DNA from: Pseudomonadota bacterium
GTDB taxonomy: Bacteria > Pseudomonadota > Gammaproteobacteria > Burkholderiales > Rhodocyclaceae
DNA length: 35,395 nt
Assembly (NCBI GenBank): GCA_021849505.1
Contig: JAJZSW010000021.1
Coordinates: 1 to 35,395 of the forward strand
Reading direction: 5' to 3'
Shown: positions 9,209 to 17,667 of the stretch, piece by piece
How the letters are laid out: the number at the start of each line of letters is the position of its first letter
How positions within the stretch are numbered: position 1 is the stretch's first letter
Notes under the pieces: generated by a model
Database searches by the model: none
Told to the model about the DNA's origin: nothing
What the model saw: the letters and a program-made list of their open reading frames with translations, nothing else
Made by a program: the position numbers and the translations under genes

Positions 9209-10108
9209 TCAGCGCAGCTTGCGGCCGCGCCCCCCACGCAAGCCGCGTTTCTCACCGCCGGCCTTTTCCACCAGCGCATCGAGGGCGTCATCGAGCGTTG
9301 GCCGTTGCTCGCGGTAATAGAGGCCGACGGCCGGGGCCTGTTCGTTCTTCATCGCTTCCCCCATCGCCGCCAGCTTGTCGGCCGGATCGTGTGTCGCCGG
9401 CAGGGGGTGCACTTGCATCCCGAGATTGACGTAGGTGCGGTGCGTCTTGTCGAAGGTGACGCAGGGCGACAGGATGTGCAGGTAGGAAAAGCCGCGATGT
9501 TCCAGCGCCTGCCTGACCATCGAGCGCAGGTGCTCCGGATCGCCTGCATAGGACTGGCCGACCCAGCTCGCGCCATAAGACAACAGCATCAAGAGGGGAT
9601 TGAGCGGGCGATCGGGATTTGCGTAAGGCGAGGTGGGGGTCTTGAAGCCGATCGCCGAGGTCGGCGACGTCTGGCCCTTGGTCAGGCCGTAGATGCCGTT
9701 GTCGAACAAGAGATAGGTGATGTCGAGGTTGCGGCGTGCCGCATGCGGCACATGGCCGCCGCCGATGGCGAACCCGTCGCCGTCGCCGCCGACCGCGACG
9801 ACCGTCAGGGCGGGATTGGCGGTCTTCACGCCCAGTGCCGAGGGCAGTGCCCGGCCATGCAGCGTGTGAATGCCATAGGTATTGATGAAGAACGGGAAGC
9901 GGGAAGAACAGCCGATGCCGGAGACCATCACTGCGTTTTCGTTGGGAATCCCGAGCTCGCACAGGGCCGTGGCGACGGCCTCGACAATCGAGAAGTAGCC
10001 GCAGCCCGGACACCAGGTCGGCAATGCCTTAGAGCGATAGTCGAGGCGACCGCTGTCCTCGACTTCCTTGAGCTTGTCCTCCAGATAGACCGGCCGAATC
10101 TCACCCAT
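9209..10108 (-). CDS. korB: 2-oxoglutarate:ferredoxin oxidoreductase, beta subunit
   Basis: The product is 299 aa. The thiamine-diphosphate motif is GGDGDG (107-112) ending in LLFDNGIYGLTKGQ. Four conserved cysteines suited to one [4Fe-4S] cluster are C33 and C36 (WCPGCGY), C67 (GIGCSS) and C215 (SPCVTF), as in KorB-type subunits. With KorA it oxidises 2-oxoglutarate and CoA to succinyl-CoA and CO2, giving low-potential electrons. An AGGAGAGG ribosome site fixes the ATG at 10108; an in-frame TTG at 10123 would lie in that site and was rejected. The start is 11 bp after the korA stop. PorB-like enzymes for other 2-oxoacids are the alternative, but the TCA setting favours 2-oxoglutarate. Confidence 0.92.
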   Translation of the reverse strand: MGEIRPVYLEDKLKEVEDSGRLDYRSKALPTWCPGCGYFSIVEAVATALCELGIPNENAVMVSGIGCSSRFPFFINTYGIHTLHGRALPSALGVKTANPALTVVAVGGDGDGFAIGGGHVPHAARRNLDITYLLFDNGIYGLTKGQTSPTSAIGFKTPTSPYANPDRPLNPLLMLLSYGASWVGQSYAGDPEHLRSMVRQALEHRGFSYLHILSPCVTFDKTHRTYVNLGMQVHPLPATHDPADKLAAMGEAMKNEQAPAVGLYYREQRPTLDDALDALVEKAGGEKRGLRGGRGRKLR

Positions 10109-10119
10109 TGCACCTCTCC

Positions 10120-11907
10120 TCAAGCGGCTTGCGGTTCGACGACGCGACCCGCCAGGCGACGAATCTCGTCAAGTATTTCCTCGACGCGCATCGGCGCGCA
10201 GGGAATCCGGGTCATGCGCGTGACCGCACGCGGTACCTGCATCTGCAGGATGCCCGCGAACTGTCCCTGGTAATTCACTTCGGGCACCAGCACCTCCTTG
10301 CAATCGGCCAGGAAGGATGTCGCCATCTCGACCGGGAAGGGGGAAATCATCAAGACCTTCAGCGCCGCGCAGCGGATGCCTTCCTCCTGGGCGAGATACA
10401 TCGCTTCGAGGCACTCGCCAAAGCTCGATCCCCAGGCCACGAGGCCGACATCCACCGCACCCGTGTCACCAAAGCGCTTGGCCGGCTCGAACCCGGGATG
10501 GCGCAGGGCCGCCTTGAGCTTCTCGTGGCGCTTGCGGCTCTGGGCCAGATGCATGTCGGGCTGGTCGTTGGGCCGGCCGAGTTCGTTGTGCTCCAGGCCG
10601 GTGGCGACGTGCATGCCGCCGGGCTGGCCGGGAGTCGAACGCGGACTGACGCCGTCGGCCGTGAGCACGTAGCGCTGGAACCCCGCGGCCCCGCCGCGCG
10701 TATCCGCATAGCGGTTGGTATCCGCCTCGAAGGGCGGACGATCCGGGAACGGCACGGTTTCGTAGCGGTTGGACAGATAGAGATCGAGCAGGACGATCAC
10801 CGGCGTCTGGTAGGCCTCGGCCATTTCGAAGGCGCGGCCGGCGCAGCGATAGCAGCCTTCCACGTTGGTCGGGGCGATGACGATGCGCGGCGCATCGCCA
10901 TGGCCGCCGAATACGGCCATGTTCAAATCGGACTGCTCGTGCTTGGTCGGCATGCCGGTCGACGGGCCGCCACGCTGCGAAACGAACACCACGCTGGGCA
11001 CTTCCGCGATCACGCCGAAGCCGAGCATCTCGGCCATCAGGGACAACCCCGGCCCGGAGGTGGCGGTCGCCGCGCGCGCGCCGGCAAAGCCGGCGCCCAG
11101 CGTCGCCGAGATCGCCGCGATCTCGTCCTCGGTCTGCACCAGACGCGCCCCGCGTTTGGGCATTTCGCTGGCGAGACGCTCCATGATCGAGGTGGCCGGG
11201 GTGATCGGATAGCCGAAAAAGGTATCGATACCCGCATCCAGGGCGCCGCGCACGATCGCCGCATTGCCGTTGATCATTTCGAGATGCGCGCCACGCTCCT
11301 GCGCAGGCGGCGGGCCGAACTCGATGTCGTCGAGGCGGAACCAGCGCAAGCCCTCCTCGTACCCTGCCCGCAAGGCGGCTTCGTTCTTTTGCGCGATCTC
11401 GCCCTTGCCCTTGAACTTGCCGGTCAGCGCGCGCAACGCGGGTTCGAGCGGCAGGCGCATCAGCCCGATGATGTAGCCGACAACCACGATGTTGCGCGAA
11501 CGCGCCGCACCAGTGCTTTTCTCAGCCAATTCCCGGATCGGGACATTGTAGGGAACCTGGCCGGGATCGATGTGGGCGCTCAGGTGCGCCCCTTCCGGCA
11601 GCGGATTGACGGAATTGGTCTCGTAGATCACCGCACCCCATTCCCTGGCCTCGCCCACATGAGGAATCGCATGGCTGTCGTCGAGCGAAACCAGGATGTC
11701 GGATTTCTGCTTCAGCGAATAGGCCTGCTCGTCTGAAACGCGCAGGCGGGCGATGCACTTGCCGAAGCCGCGGATTTCCGCGGGATAGAGGTCGAAGCTG
11801 ATGACGCGGTAGCCGATTTCGGCCATGGCACGCCGCAGGATGTCGCCGGCGGCGATCGTGCCATCCCCGGCCGAACCGACAATGGCAATCTGGACGTCGG
11901 TGTTCAT
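10120..11907 (-). CDS. korA: 2-oxoglutarate:ferredoxin oxidoreductase, fused gamma-alpha subunit
   Basis: The product is 595 aa. Residues 1-190 form the gamma-type domain, starting with GSAGDGT (11-17). The alpha domain begins near 210 and has the pyrimidine-binding signature YPITPATS (233-240), followed by QTEDEIAAI and TSGPGLSLMAE. This gamma-alpha fusion is typical of two-subunit KorAB enzymes. A GGAGG site four bases before the ATG at 11907 sets the start; an earlier in-frame codon at 11931 was rejected. A three-part KorABC enzyme reducing NADP+ is known from Azoarcus evansii, where it is linked to the reductant supply for benzoyl-CoA reductase. The flavoproteins upstream make a similar enzyme likely here (inference). 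Confidence 0.92.
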   Translation of the reverse strand: MNTDVQIAIVGSAGDGTIAAGDILRRAMAEIGYRVISFDLYPAEIRGFGKCIARLRVSDEQAYSLKQKSDILVSLDDSHAIPHVGEAREWGAVIYETNSVNPLPEGAHLSAHIDPGQVPYNVPIRELAEKSTGAARSRNIVVVGYIIGLMRLPLEPALRALTGKFKGKGEIAQKNEAALRAGYEEGLRWFRLDDIEFGPPPAQERGAHLEMINGNAAIVRGALDAGIDTFFGYPITPATSIMERLASEMPKRGARLVQTEDEIAAISATLGAGFAGARAATATSGPGLSLMAEMLGFGVIAEVPSVVFVSQRGGPSTGMPTKHEQSDLNMAVFGGHGDAPRIVIAPTNVEGCYRCAGRAFEMAEAYQTPVIVLLDLYLSNRYETVPFPDRPPFEADTNRYADTRGGAAGFQRYVLTADGVSPRSTPGQPGGMHVATGLEHNELGRPNDQPDMHLAQSRKRHEKLKAALRHPGFEPAKRFGDTGAVDVGLVAWGSSFGECLEAMYLAQEEGIRCAALKVLMISPFPVEMATSFLADCKEVLVPEVNYQGQFAGILQMQVPRAVTRMTRIPCAPMRVEEILDEIRRLAGRVVEPQAA

Positions 11908-11920
11908 GGTGCCTCCGCAG

Positions 11921-11987
11921 GGCCGCCCCAAGGGGGCACACGCCCCCCCGTGGGGGGCAGCGAACAGGTTTTACGAGCGTGGGGGGC
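11921..11987 (-). repeat. GC-rich palindromic intergenic element
   Basis: The 82-bp gap between the FAD oxidoreductase and korA holds GCCGCCCCAAGGGGGC and a 7-bp stem GCCCCCC/GGGGGGC with a 3-base loop (11942-11958), then AGCGTGGGGGGCC. I recall this pattern as a common gene-end repeat in Burkholderiales and Rhodocyclales genomes. No T-run follows on the minus strand, so it is not a classic terminator. It may shape mRNA stability between the two genes. Confidence 0.5.
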
Positions 11988-11989
11988 CA

Positions 11990-13030
11990 TTATTGGTACT
12001 CCCAGAACGGGGACAGGATCTTGCCGTCGGCGGTCAGGCGCAGGCTTTCATCATGCTGCGGGGTCCAGGCTTCATTGGCCCCGGTGATGTTGCGGGCCGC
12101 CAGTTCACCCATGGCCCGGACATTCTTCCAGCCGTGATAGAAGCAGTAGCGCCGTACGCTATCGGTCCAGATCTGGCAGTTGTCGCCGGCCGCATAGATG
12201 TTCTCGTGCGTGGTGCGCAGATCCGGCCTGACCAGCAGGCCGCGCTCGATATCCACGCCCGAGCCGATCATGAAATCGAGGATGGGAACGTTGCCGAAGA
12301 ACGGCATCACCACATCGCCATGCAACTCAGAGCCGTCCTTGAAAACCAGTCGGCGCGCCGGCAGGCCTGGCGCACCCTGTGAAACGGCAGCAAGAGAGCC
12401 ACGCTCCTTCGCCTCGATCACCTCGAAACCCATGTTGCGCAGCGCCGCGATGTAGCGGGGACGGTCGGCCTCTGAGACTTCGTGGGGCCAGAAGGTGTAG
12501 TCGTCGGCCAGCAGGGTGACGCGGTGGCGCAACTCGATCAACGTGCGCGCCAGATCGAGTCCGATCGTGTCGCCGCCGAGCATGATGACGTGGCCTCTTT
12601 TCGGCAGGGTTTCGGCGACCTGCACCGCCTCGTGGAATGCCCCAAAACCCAGCAGCAGCGGGCGGTATTCCGACAGTTCCTCGGGCAGATAGGAACGCGC
12701 GCCCGAGGCCACCAGCAGGGTGTCGAAATGGATGGTTTCCTTGTGCTGCAGGGTCAGCGTCTGGTTGATGCTGTCCACCGCGACGACCTTGGTGGCGCGC
12801 CGCAGCGCGATCCGGTTGCGGCGGTAATACTCCGCCGGATAGATGACGAAGCGCCGCCAGTCGCGCTCGCCGCGAAAGACGCGGGGCAGATCGTAGCGGT
12901 TGAAGAAGGGCAGCCGGGATACGGTGACCATCGTGATGCGGCTGTCGGGATCGCGCGCCCGGAGGGTTTCGGCGGCCTGGTTGCCGGCGACGCCGCTGCC
13001 GATGATGACGTGATGACGTGCGTCGCTCAT
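11990..13030 (-). CDS. FAD-dependent NAD(P)/ferredoxin-type oxidoreductase of the Kor gene set
   Basis: The product is 346 aa with the pyridine nucleotide-disulfide reductase fold. The FAD-binding motif is IIGSGVAG (9-16) close to the N-terminus, a second Rossmann motif MLGGDTIGLDLA binds NAD(P), and the late FAD contact is IYAAGDNC. No redox-active CxxxxC pair is visible, which places it nearer to rubredoxin/ferredoxin reductases and NirB-type flavoproteins than to disulfide reductases. GGAGG lies 7 bases before the ATG, and the start overlaps the previous stop by 4 bases (ATGA), so the two are translationally coupled. It probably passes electrons between NAD(P) and the Fe-S proteins of the Kor system. 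The exact acceptor is unknown. Confidence 0.78.
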   Translation of the reverse strand: MSDARHHVIIGSGVAGNQAAETLRARDPDSRITMVTVSRLPFFNRYDLPRVFRGERDWRRFVIYPAEYYRRNRIALRRATKVVAVDSINQTLTLQHKETIHFDTLLVASGARSYLPEELSEYRPLLLGFGAFHEAVQVAETLPKRGHVIMLGGDTIGLDLARTLIELRHRVTLLADDYTFWPHEVSEADRPRYIAALRNMGFEVIEAKERGSLAAVSQGAPGLPARRLVFKDGSELHGDVVMPFFGNVPILDFMIGSGVDIERGLLVRPDLRTTHENIYAAGDNCQIWTDSVRRYCFYHGWKNVRAMGELAARNITGANEAWTPQHDESLRLTADGKILSPFWEYQ

Positions 13031-14841
13031 GGACCGACCTCCACTTCCGTCAGTTCGCAACGCGAAATCGAGATGCACTTCACGGGGCACACGTTGAAAC
13101 ATGCCCCGCAACGAATGCATTCGTTGTTGTCGATCCAGATCGCGCCCACCTTGTTCCACTCCTTGGTTTCGATCAGCTTGCCGTAGCTGCCGTCGGCGCC
13201 GATTTCCACGCCGCCCACGAGCTTGATGCAATTGCGCGGCGCCACTTCGATGCAGGCGCGGCAGTAGACGCAGCGGTCGACGTCGATCTGGTAGCGCAGG
13301 TTGCACAGGTAGCAGCGCTTGGCCTCCTCCCTGGCCAGTTGGCGATCGTAGCCGGTTTCCACTTCGCAGGCCATCGACTGCTTGCGTTCGCCCAGCCCGC
13401 GCGTCGGCATGTGCTGCCGCGGGATGAAATCATCCGCGCGTTCGCGCAGGGGCAGGTCTACCGGTTCGATGCGCACGACCTGCCGCCGGCGCTCGCGCCC
13501 CATCAGCCAGGCATCCATGCGCCGGGCGATTTCGCGGCCATGGCCTACAGCCTGCACGGCGGTCGACGCGCCGCTGACATAATCGCCGGCGGCGAACAGG
13601 CCCTGGTGCGAGGTCATGCCGTCGCTGCCCAGCCGCACGTTCTTCCAGCGATCGACTTCAAGCGGAACGTCGCTGAAGCCGTTGAACGTCTGCTGGCCGA
13701 TCGCGACGATCACGGTGTCGCAGGGCTCGATGAATTCCGAGCCTTCGATCGGTATCGCGATGCGGCGTCCGCTTTCACGCCAGCCGCCGAGGCGGTTTAC
13801 CGCGAATTCGACGCCGGTCAGCTGTCCGCTCGCGTCGACCTGCAGGCCCATCGGTGAGCGCAGCCCCTTGATGCGGATGCCTTCGCGCTTGCATTCGAAG
13901 ATTTCCTCCGGCGCGACGGGAATGTATTCCTCGCCGGTGCGCAGATGGATGGTGACTTCCTCGGCGCCGAGCCGCACCGCCACGCGGGCACAGTCGAGCG
14001 CGGTGAAGCCCGCGCCGAGCACGGCCACGCGCCGGCCCACGGTCTTGTTCACGCCACGGTGCATCTCGACCAGGAAGTCCAGTCCGTATTCGATTCCCTT
14101 GACGTCCTTCAGGTCGGCGTTCTCCCATTCGCCCTTGAGCGGCAGGGGTGCGGGATGCACGCAGCCTGTCGCCAGCAGCACGGCGTCGAACTCGGCCAGC
14201 AGTTTCGAGACCGGAGTCTGGCCGGGAGCGTTGCCCACCGCCACTCCGGTGCGCAACTGGACGCCCAGGCGCAGGACGTTGTGCAGCTCCGTCTGCAACA
14301 GGTCGCGCGGCAGGCGGAATTCGGGAATGCCGTAGCTGAGCATGCCGCCCGGCCTTTCCTCGCGCTCGTACATGACGACGTCGTGGCCGAACAGTGACAG
14401 GTCGTGGGCGGCGGACACGCCTGCCGGACCGGCGCCGACAATGGCGACCCGCTTGCCGGTGGGCGAATAGAGCCGCTCGGTGATGCGATGGCTGGCGTCC
14501 TTCAGGTCCGCCGCGACGCGCTTGAGGTGGCAGATCGCCACCGCCTCGCCATTGCCGGGCCAGCCATGCCGGCATTTCGCCTCGCAGGGACGCGAACAGA
14601 TGCGCCCGAGTACGCCGGGGAGCACATTCGCCTCGCGATTGATCTCGTAGGACGCACCGTACTGCTCCTCGACGATGCTGCGGATGTAGGCCGGAACATT
14701 CGTGCCGGCCGGACAGGCGGTCTGGCAGGGAATGTTCTGCCTGACCCAGCCGAGATCGCGCGGATCGTCCGAAACGCAGGCTTCCCTTCGGGAAGCGTCA
14801 CCGGATAGCGCGACTGCCGGTGCCACCACCATCTCGTCCAT
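13027..14841 (-). CDS. GltD-like FAD/Fe-S NAD(P) oxidoreductase, probable KorC-type electron-transfer subunit
   Basis: The product is 604 aa. The N-terminal Fer4_20-type domain has cysteines C39, C43, C82, C86 and C90. The middle is GltD-like, with FAD motif AIVGAGPAG (133-141) and second nucleotide motif AVLGAGFTALDCA (273-285). The C-terminal part has C510/C513 and two ferredoxin-like sites. One of these, C524-x2-C-x2-C530, continues EVAPRNC, so Ala replaces the usual fourth Cys and C538 follows. The other is complete (C575, C578, C581, C585). The size and domains fit the flavin subunit that links Kor to NADP+ in Azoarcus evansii (recalled). GGAGG sits just before the ATG at 14841. A stand-alone glutamate-synthase small subunit is unlikely, as no gltB is present. 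Confidence 0.8.
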   Translation of the reverse strand: MDEMVVAPAVALSGDASRREACVSDDPRDLGWVRQNIPCQTACPAGTNVPAYIRSIVEEQYGASYEINREANVLPGVLGRICSRPCEAKCRHGWPGNGEAVAICHLKRVAADLKDASHRITERLYSPTGKRVAIVGAGPAGVSAAHDLSLFGHDVVMYEREERPGGMLSYGIPEFRLPRDLLQTELHNVLRLGVQLRTGVAVGNAPGQTPVSKLLAEFDAVLLATGCVHPAPLPLKGEWENADLKDVKGIEYGLDFLVEMHRGVNKTVGRRVAVLGAGFTALDCARVAVRLGAEEVTIHLRTGEEYIPVAPEEIFECKREGIRIKGLRSPMGLQVDASGQLTGVEFAVNRLGGWRESGRRIAIPIEGSEFIEPCDTVIVAIGQQTFNGFSDVPLEVDRWKNVRLGSDGMTSHQGLFAAGDYVSGASTAVQAVGHGREIARRMDAWLMGRERRRQVVRIEPVDLPLRERADDFIPRQHMPTRGLGERKQSMACEVETGYDRQLAREEAKRCYLCNLRYQIDVDRCVYCRACIEVAPRNCIKLVGGVEIGADGSYGKLIETKEWNKVGAIWIDNNECIRCGACFNVCPVKCISISRCELTEVEVGP

Positions 14842-14876
14842 ACCTCCTCCAAATGCAGCGCAACAAGGAAGTGTGC

Positions 14877-14918
14877 ATTCAACCCAAACTCGGCGCACCC
14901 GCTATTGCGTTAGGTCAA
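14877..14918 (-). promoter_or_regulatory. Candidate FNR-type promoter of the Kor gene set
   Basis: TTGCGTTAGGTCAA (14905-14918) matches the FNR/Anr dyad TTGAT-N4-ATCAA at seven of ten positions. On the minus strand a -10-like TTGAAT lies at 14882-14877. A start near 14870 would place the dyad centre at about -41.5, the class II activator position. It lies in the 99-bp gap between lpdA and the KorC-like gene. Both elements are imperfect. Confidence 0.35.
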
Positions 14919-14940
14919 CACTCGGCATCCGCGTGCGTCC

Positions 14941-16383
14941 TCAGAAATGCAGGGGCCGCTTGTCCACCGCCAGTGCCGCTTCGTGCATGACTTCCGACAG
15001 CGTCGGATGGGCGTGGCAGATGCGCGCGATGTCTTCCGACACGGCCCCGAACTCCAGCGCCGTGACCGCTTCGGCGATCAGTTCGGAAGCATTCGCGCCG
15101 ATGACATGCACACCAAGAACACGGTCGGTTCTAGCGCAGGCCAGCATCTTGACGAAACCGGTCGTGTCGCCCTGCCCCAGCGCGCGGCCGTTGGCTGCGA
15201 AGGGGATCTGGCCGGCACGGTATTCGACCCCCTCGTTCTTGAGCTGCACCTCGGTCTTGCCGACCCAGGCGATTTCCGGGTGCGTGTAGATGACCCAGGG
15301 AATCGCGTCGTAATTGACGTGGCCGGCCTGACCGGCGATCAATTCGGCGACCATCACGCCTTCCTCCATGCCCTTGTGGGCCAGCATCGGGCCACGGATG
15401 ACGTCGCCGACCGCCCAGACGTTCTCGAGGCTGGTCTGGCAGTGGTCATTGACCTCGATGCAGCCGCGCCCGTCCAGCTTGAGGCCGACGTTCTCGGCAC
15501 CCAACCCGGCCGTGTTCGGCACGCGGCCGACCGAAACGATCAGCTTGTCGCATTCGAGCGCCATGACTGCATCGCCCATTTCGTAGTCGATCCTGATGCC
15601 CTTCTTGCCTTGCTTGACGCTGTTGATCCTGACGCCCAGATTGATCTTGAGCCCCTGCTTGTTGGTGAAGGTTTTCCACGCCTCCTTGGCGACGGCCGGA
15701 TCGGCGGCGGCGAGGAAGTCGGGCATGGCTTCGAGGATGGTGACATCCGCGCCGAGCCGCTTCCACACCGAACCGAGCTCGAGGCCGATGACGCCGGCCC
15801 CGATCACGCCAAGGCGGGCCGGCACGGCGCCGAGCGACAGCGCGCCGACGTTGTCGCAGATCGACTCGTTATCGACCGGAATGCCATCGAGATGACGCGG
15901 GCTGGAACCCGTGGCGACGATCACATGCTTCGCATCGACTACCTCGGTACCGCCATCCTTGGCGACGACGGCAATCTGCCAAAGTTCGTTCTCGCGGCCG
16001 ACGAAGCTGCCGCGTCCCGGCAGCAAGGTGACCTTGTTCTTCTTGAACAGGCCCTTGATGCCCTGCGTCAGCTGCGTGACGATGTTGTCCTTGCGGCGGA
16101 TCATCGTGCCGACGTCCATCTTCACATTCTCGGCCGTGATGCCATGCATGACGAAGGCGTGATTGGCCTCGTCGTACAGTTCCGAAGAACGCAACAGGGC
16201 TTTCGAGGGAATGCAGCCGACGTTGAGGCAGGTACCGCCCAAACGGATCTCGCCTTTTGGATCGGCGTATGACTCGGACTCGATGCAGGCGGTGGAGAAA
16301 CCCAGCTGCGCGGCGCGGATCGCCGCCACGTAGCCGCCGGGACCGGCGCCGATCACGACGACATCGAATTGCTTGTTGGCCAT
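14941..16383 (-). CDS. lpdA: Dihydrolipoyl dehydrogenase (E3)
   Basis: The product is 480 aa. The FAD motif [12 protein letters not shown] is at the N-terminus, the redox disulfide C52/C57 lies in [13 protein letters not shown], and the second Rossmann motif is [12 protein letters not shown]. The C-terminal dimer interface has the catalytic His-Glu pair in HAHPTLSE (457-464). It reoxidises dihydrolipoamide on the E2 subunit and reduces NAD+. The gene follows sucB after 12 bp, so it serves the 2-oxoglutarate dehydrogenase complex, although E3 may be shared with other 2-oxoacid or glycine-cleavage complexes. Confidence 0.97.
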   Translation of the reverse strand: MANKQFDVVVIGAGPGGYVAAIRAAQLGFSTACIESESYADPKGEIRLGGTCLNVGCIPSKALLRSSELYDEANHAFVMHGITAENVKMDVGTMIRRKDNIVTQLTQGIKGLFKKNKVTLLPGRGSFVGRENELWQIAVVAKDGGTEVVDAKHVIVATGSSPRHLDGIPVDNESICDNVGALSLGAVPARLGVIGAGVIGLELGSVWKRLGADVTILEAMPDFLAAADPAVAKEAWKTFTNKQGLKINLGVRINSVKQGKKGIRIDYEMGDAVMALECDKLIVSVGRVPNTAGLGAENVGLKLDGRGCIEVNDHCQTSLENVWAVGDVIRGPMLAHKGMEEGVMVAELIAGQAGHVNYDAIPWVIYTHPEIAWVGKTEVQLKNEGVEYRAGQIPFAANGRALGQGDTTGFVKMLACARTDRVLGVHVIGANASELIAEAVTALEFGAVSEDIARICHAHPTLSEVMHEAALAVDKRPLHF

Positions 16384-16395
16384 TTCCAGTTCTCC

Positions 16396-17646
16396 TTAAA
16401 CGTCGAGCAGCAGACGGGCCGGGTCTTCCAGCGCTTCCTTCATCGTCACCAGGCCGAGCACCGCCTCGCGGCCGTCGATGATGCGGTGGTCGTAGGACAT
16501 GGCAAGGTAGTTGATCGGGCGGATGACGATCTGGCCGTTCTCGACCACCGGGCGCTCCTTGGTGGCATGGATGCCGAGAATGGCGGACTGCGGCGGGTTG
16601 ATGATCGGCGTCGACAGCATCGACCCGAACACGCCGCCGTTGGAGATGGAGAAGGTGCCGCCGGTCAGCTCTTCGAGCGAGAGCTTGCCATCCTTGGCCT
16701 TCTGGCCGAATTCGGCGATCTTCTTCTCGATCTGGGCCAGCGACAGCTGGTCGGCATCGCGCAGGATCGGCACGACCAGGCCGCGCGGCGAGCCGACGGC
16801 GATGCCGATGTCGAAATAGCCGTGATAGACGATGTCGTTGCCATCCACCGAGGCGTTGATGATGGGGAACTTCTTCAGCGCCGCGACCGCGGCCTTGACG
16901 AAGAAGGACATGAAGCCGAGGCGCACGCCATGCTCCTTCTCGAACTTCTCGGCGTATTTCTTGCGCAGTTCCATCACCGGGGCCATGTTCACCTCGTTGA
17001 AGGTGGTCAGGATGGCGTTGGTGGACTGCGATTGCAGCAGCCGTTCCGCCACGCGGGCGCGCAGGCGCGACATGGGTACGCGCTGCTCGGTGCGTTCGGC
17101 GACGATGGCATCGGCATTGATGACGTTCGGCTGGGGCAGCGCAGAAGTCGGCGCTGACGGGACGGCACCCGGAACGCTGACAGTGGGCGCAGCCGGCTTG
17201 GGCGGAGCCGCAGTGCCGAGTACATCCGCCTTGGTGACGCGACCGCCGGGGCCGGTGCCCTGCACGGCGGCGGCTTCGATGCCTTTCTCGGCGAGCGCCT
17301 TGCGCGCGGCGGGGCCGACGCCCGCAGGCGCTGGAGCGGCCTTCGCTGCCGCCGCTGCAGCTGCCGCGGGGGCGGCCTTGGCGGCGGGCGCCGCTGCGCT
17401 CGCTTGCGCTTCGGTATCGATTCTGGCGATCAGCTCGCCGGAAGCGACCGAATCGCCGTTGCCTTTGAGAACCTCGACGAGCATGCCCGATTCGGGCGCC
17501 GGTAGCTCGAGCACGACCTTGTCGGTCTCGATGTCGATCAGGTTTTCGTCGCGGGTCACGGCATCCCCGACGTTCTTGTGCCAGCTCACCAGGGTCGCTT
17601 CGGCGACGGATTCCGAGAGTTGCGGTACTTTCACTTCGATCAGCAT
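16396..17646 (-). CDS. sucB: Dihydrolipoyllysine succinyltransferase (E2 of 2-oxoglutarate dehydrogenase)
   Basis: The product is 416 aa. A single N-terminal lipoyl domain carries the lipoylated Lys43 in ETDKVVLE. An Ala/Pro-rich linker leads to the E3/E1-binding domain ([13 protein letters not shown] to [11 protein letters not shown]), a second linker follows, and the catalytic domain ends with SYDHRIIDG (His387, Asp391). It transfers the succinyl group from E1 to CoA and forms the core of the complex. The start is the ATG at 17646, with GGAG eight bases upstream; an in-frame GTG at 17655 overlaps that site. The second linker contains a copy of a dispersed 26-bp repeat read in frame as GAVPSAPTS. 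The gene starts 21 bp after sucA ends. Confidence 0.96.
   Translation of the reverse strand: MLIEVKVPQLSESVAEATLVSWHKNVGDAVTRDENLIDIETDKVVLELPAPESGMLVEVLKGNGDSVASGELIARIDTEAQASAAAPAAKAAPAAAAAAAAKAAPAPAGVGPAARKALAEKGIEAAAVQGTGPGGRVTKADVLGTAAPPKPAAPTVSVPGAVPSAPTSALPQPNVINADAIVAERTEQRVPMSRLRARVAERLLQSQSTNAILTTFNEVNMAPVMELRKKYAEKFEKEHGVRLGFMSFFVKAAVAALKKFPIINASVDGNDIVYHGYFDIGIAVGSPRGLVVPILRDADQLSLAQIEKKIAEFGQKAKDGKLSLEELTGGTFSISNGGVFGSMLSTPIINPPQSAILGIHATKERPVVENGQIVIRPINYLAMSYDHRIIDGREAVLGLVTMKEALEDPARLLLDV
17143..17168 (-). repeat. Dispersed 26-bp repeat, copy B, inside the sucB linker
   Basis: In the sucB sense this reads GTGCCGTCCCGTC followed by AGCGCCGACTTCT. It differs from copy A at one base within the first 23. 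It encodes part of the flexible linker between the subunit-binding and catalytic domains, where added residues are tolerated. Confidence 0.65.
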
Positions 17647-17667
17647 GTTATTCACTCCGTTTGGGGT

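Noticed and set aside
10109-10123. TTG start at 10123 for korB
   Set aside because: It lies inside the AGGAGAGG ribosome site that serves the ATG at 10108.
17647-17655. GTG start at 17655 for sucB
   Set aside because: It overlaps the GGAG ribosome site of the ATG at 17646 and is not needed for the lipoyl domain.
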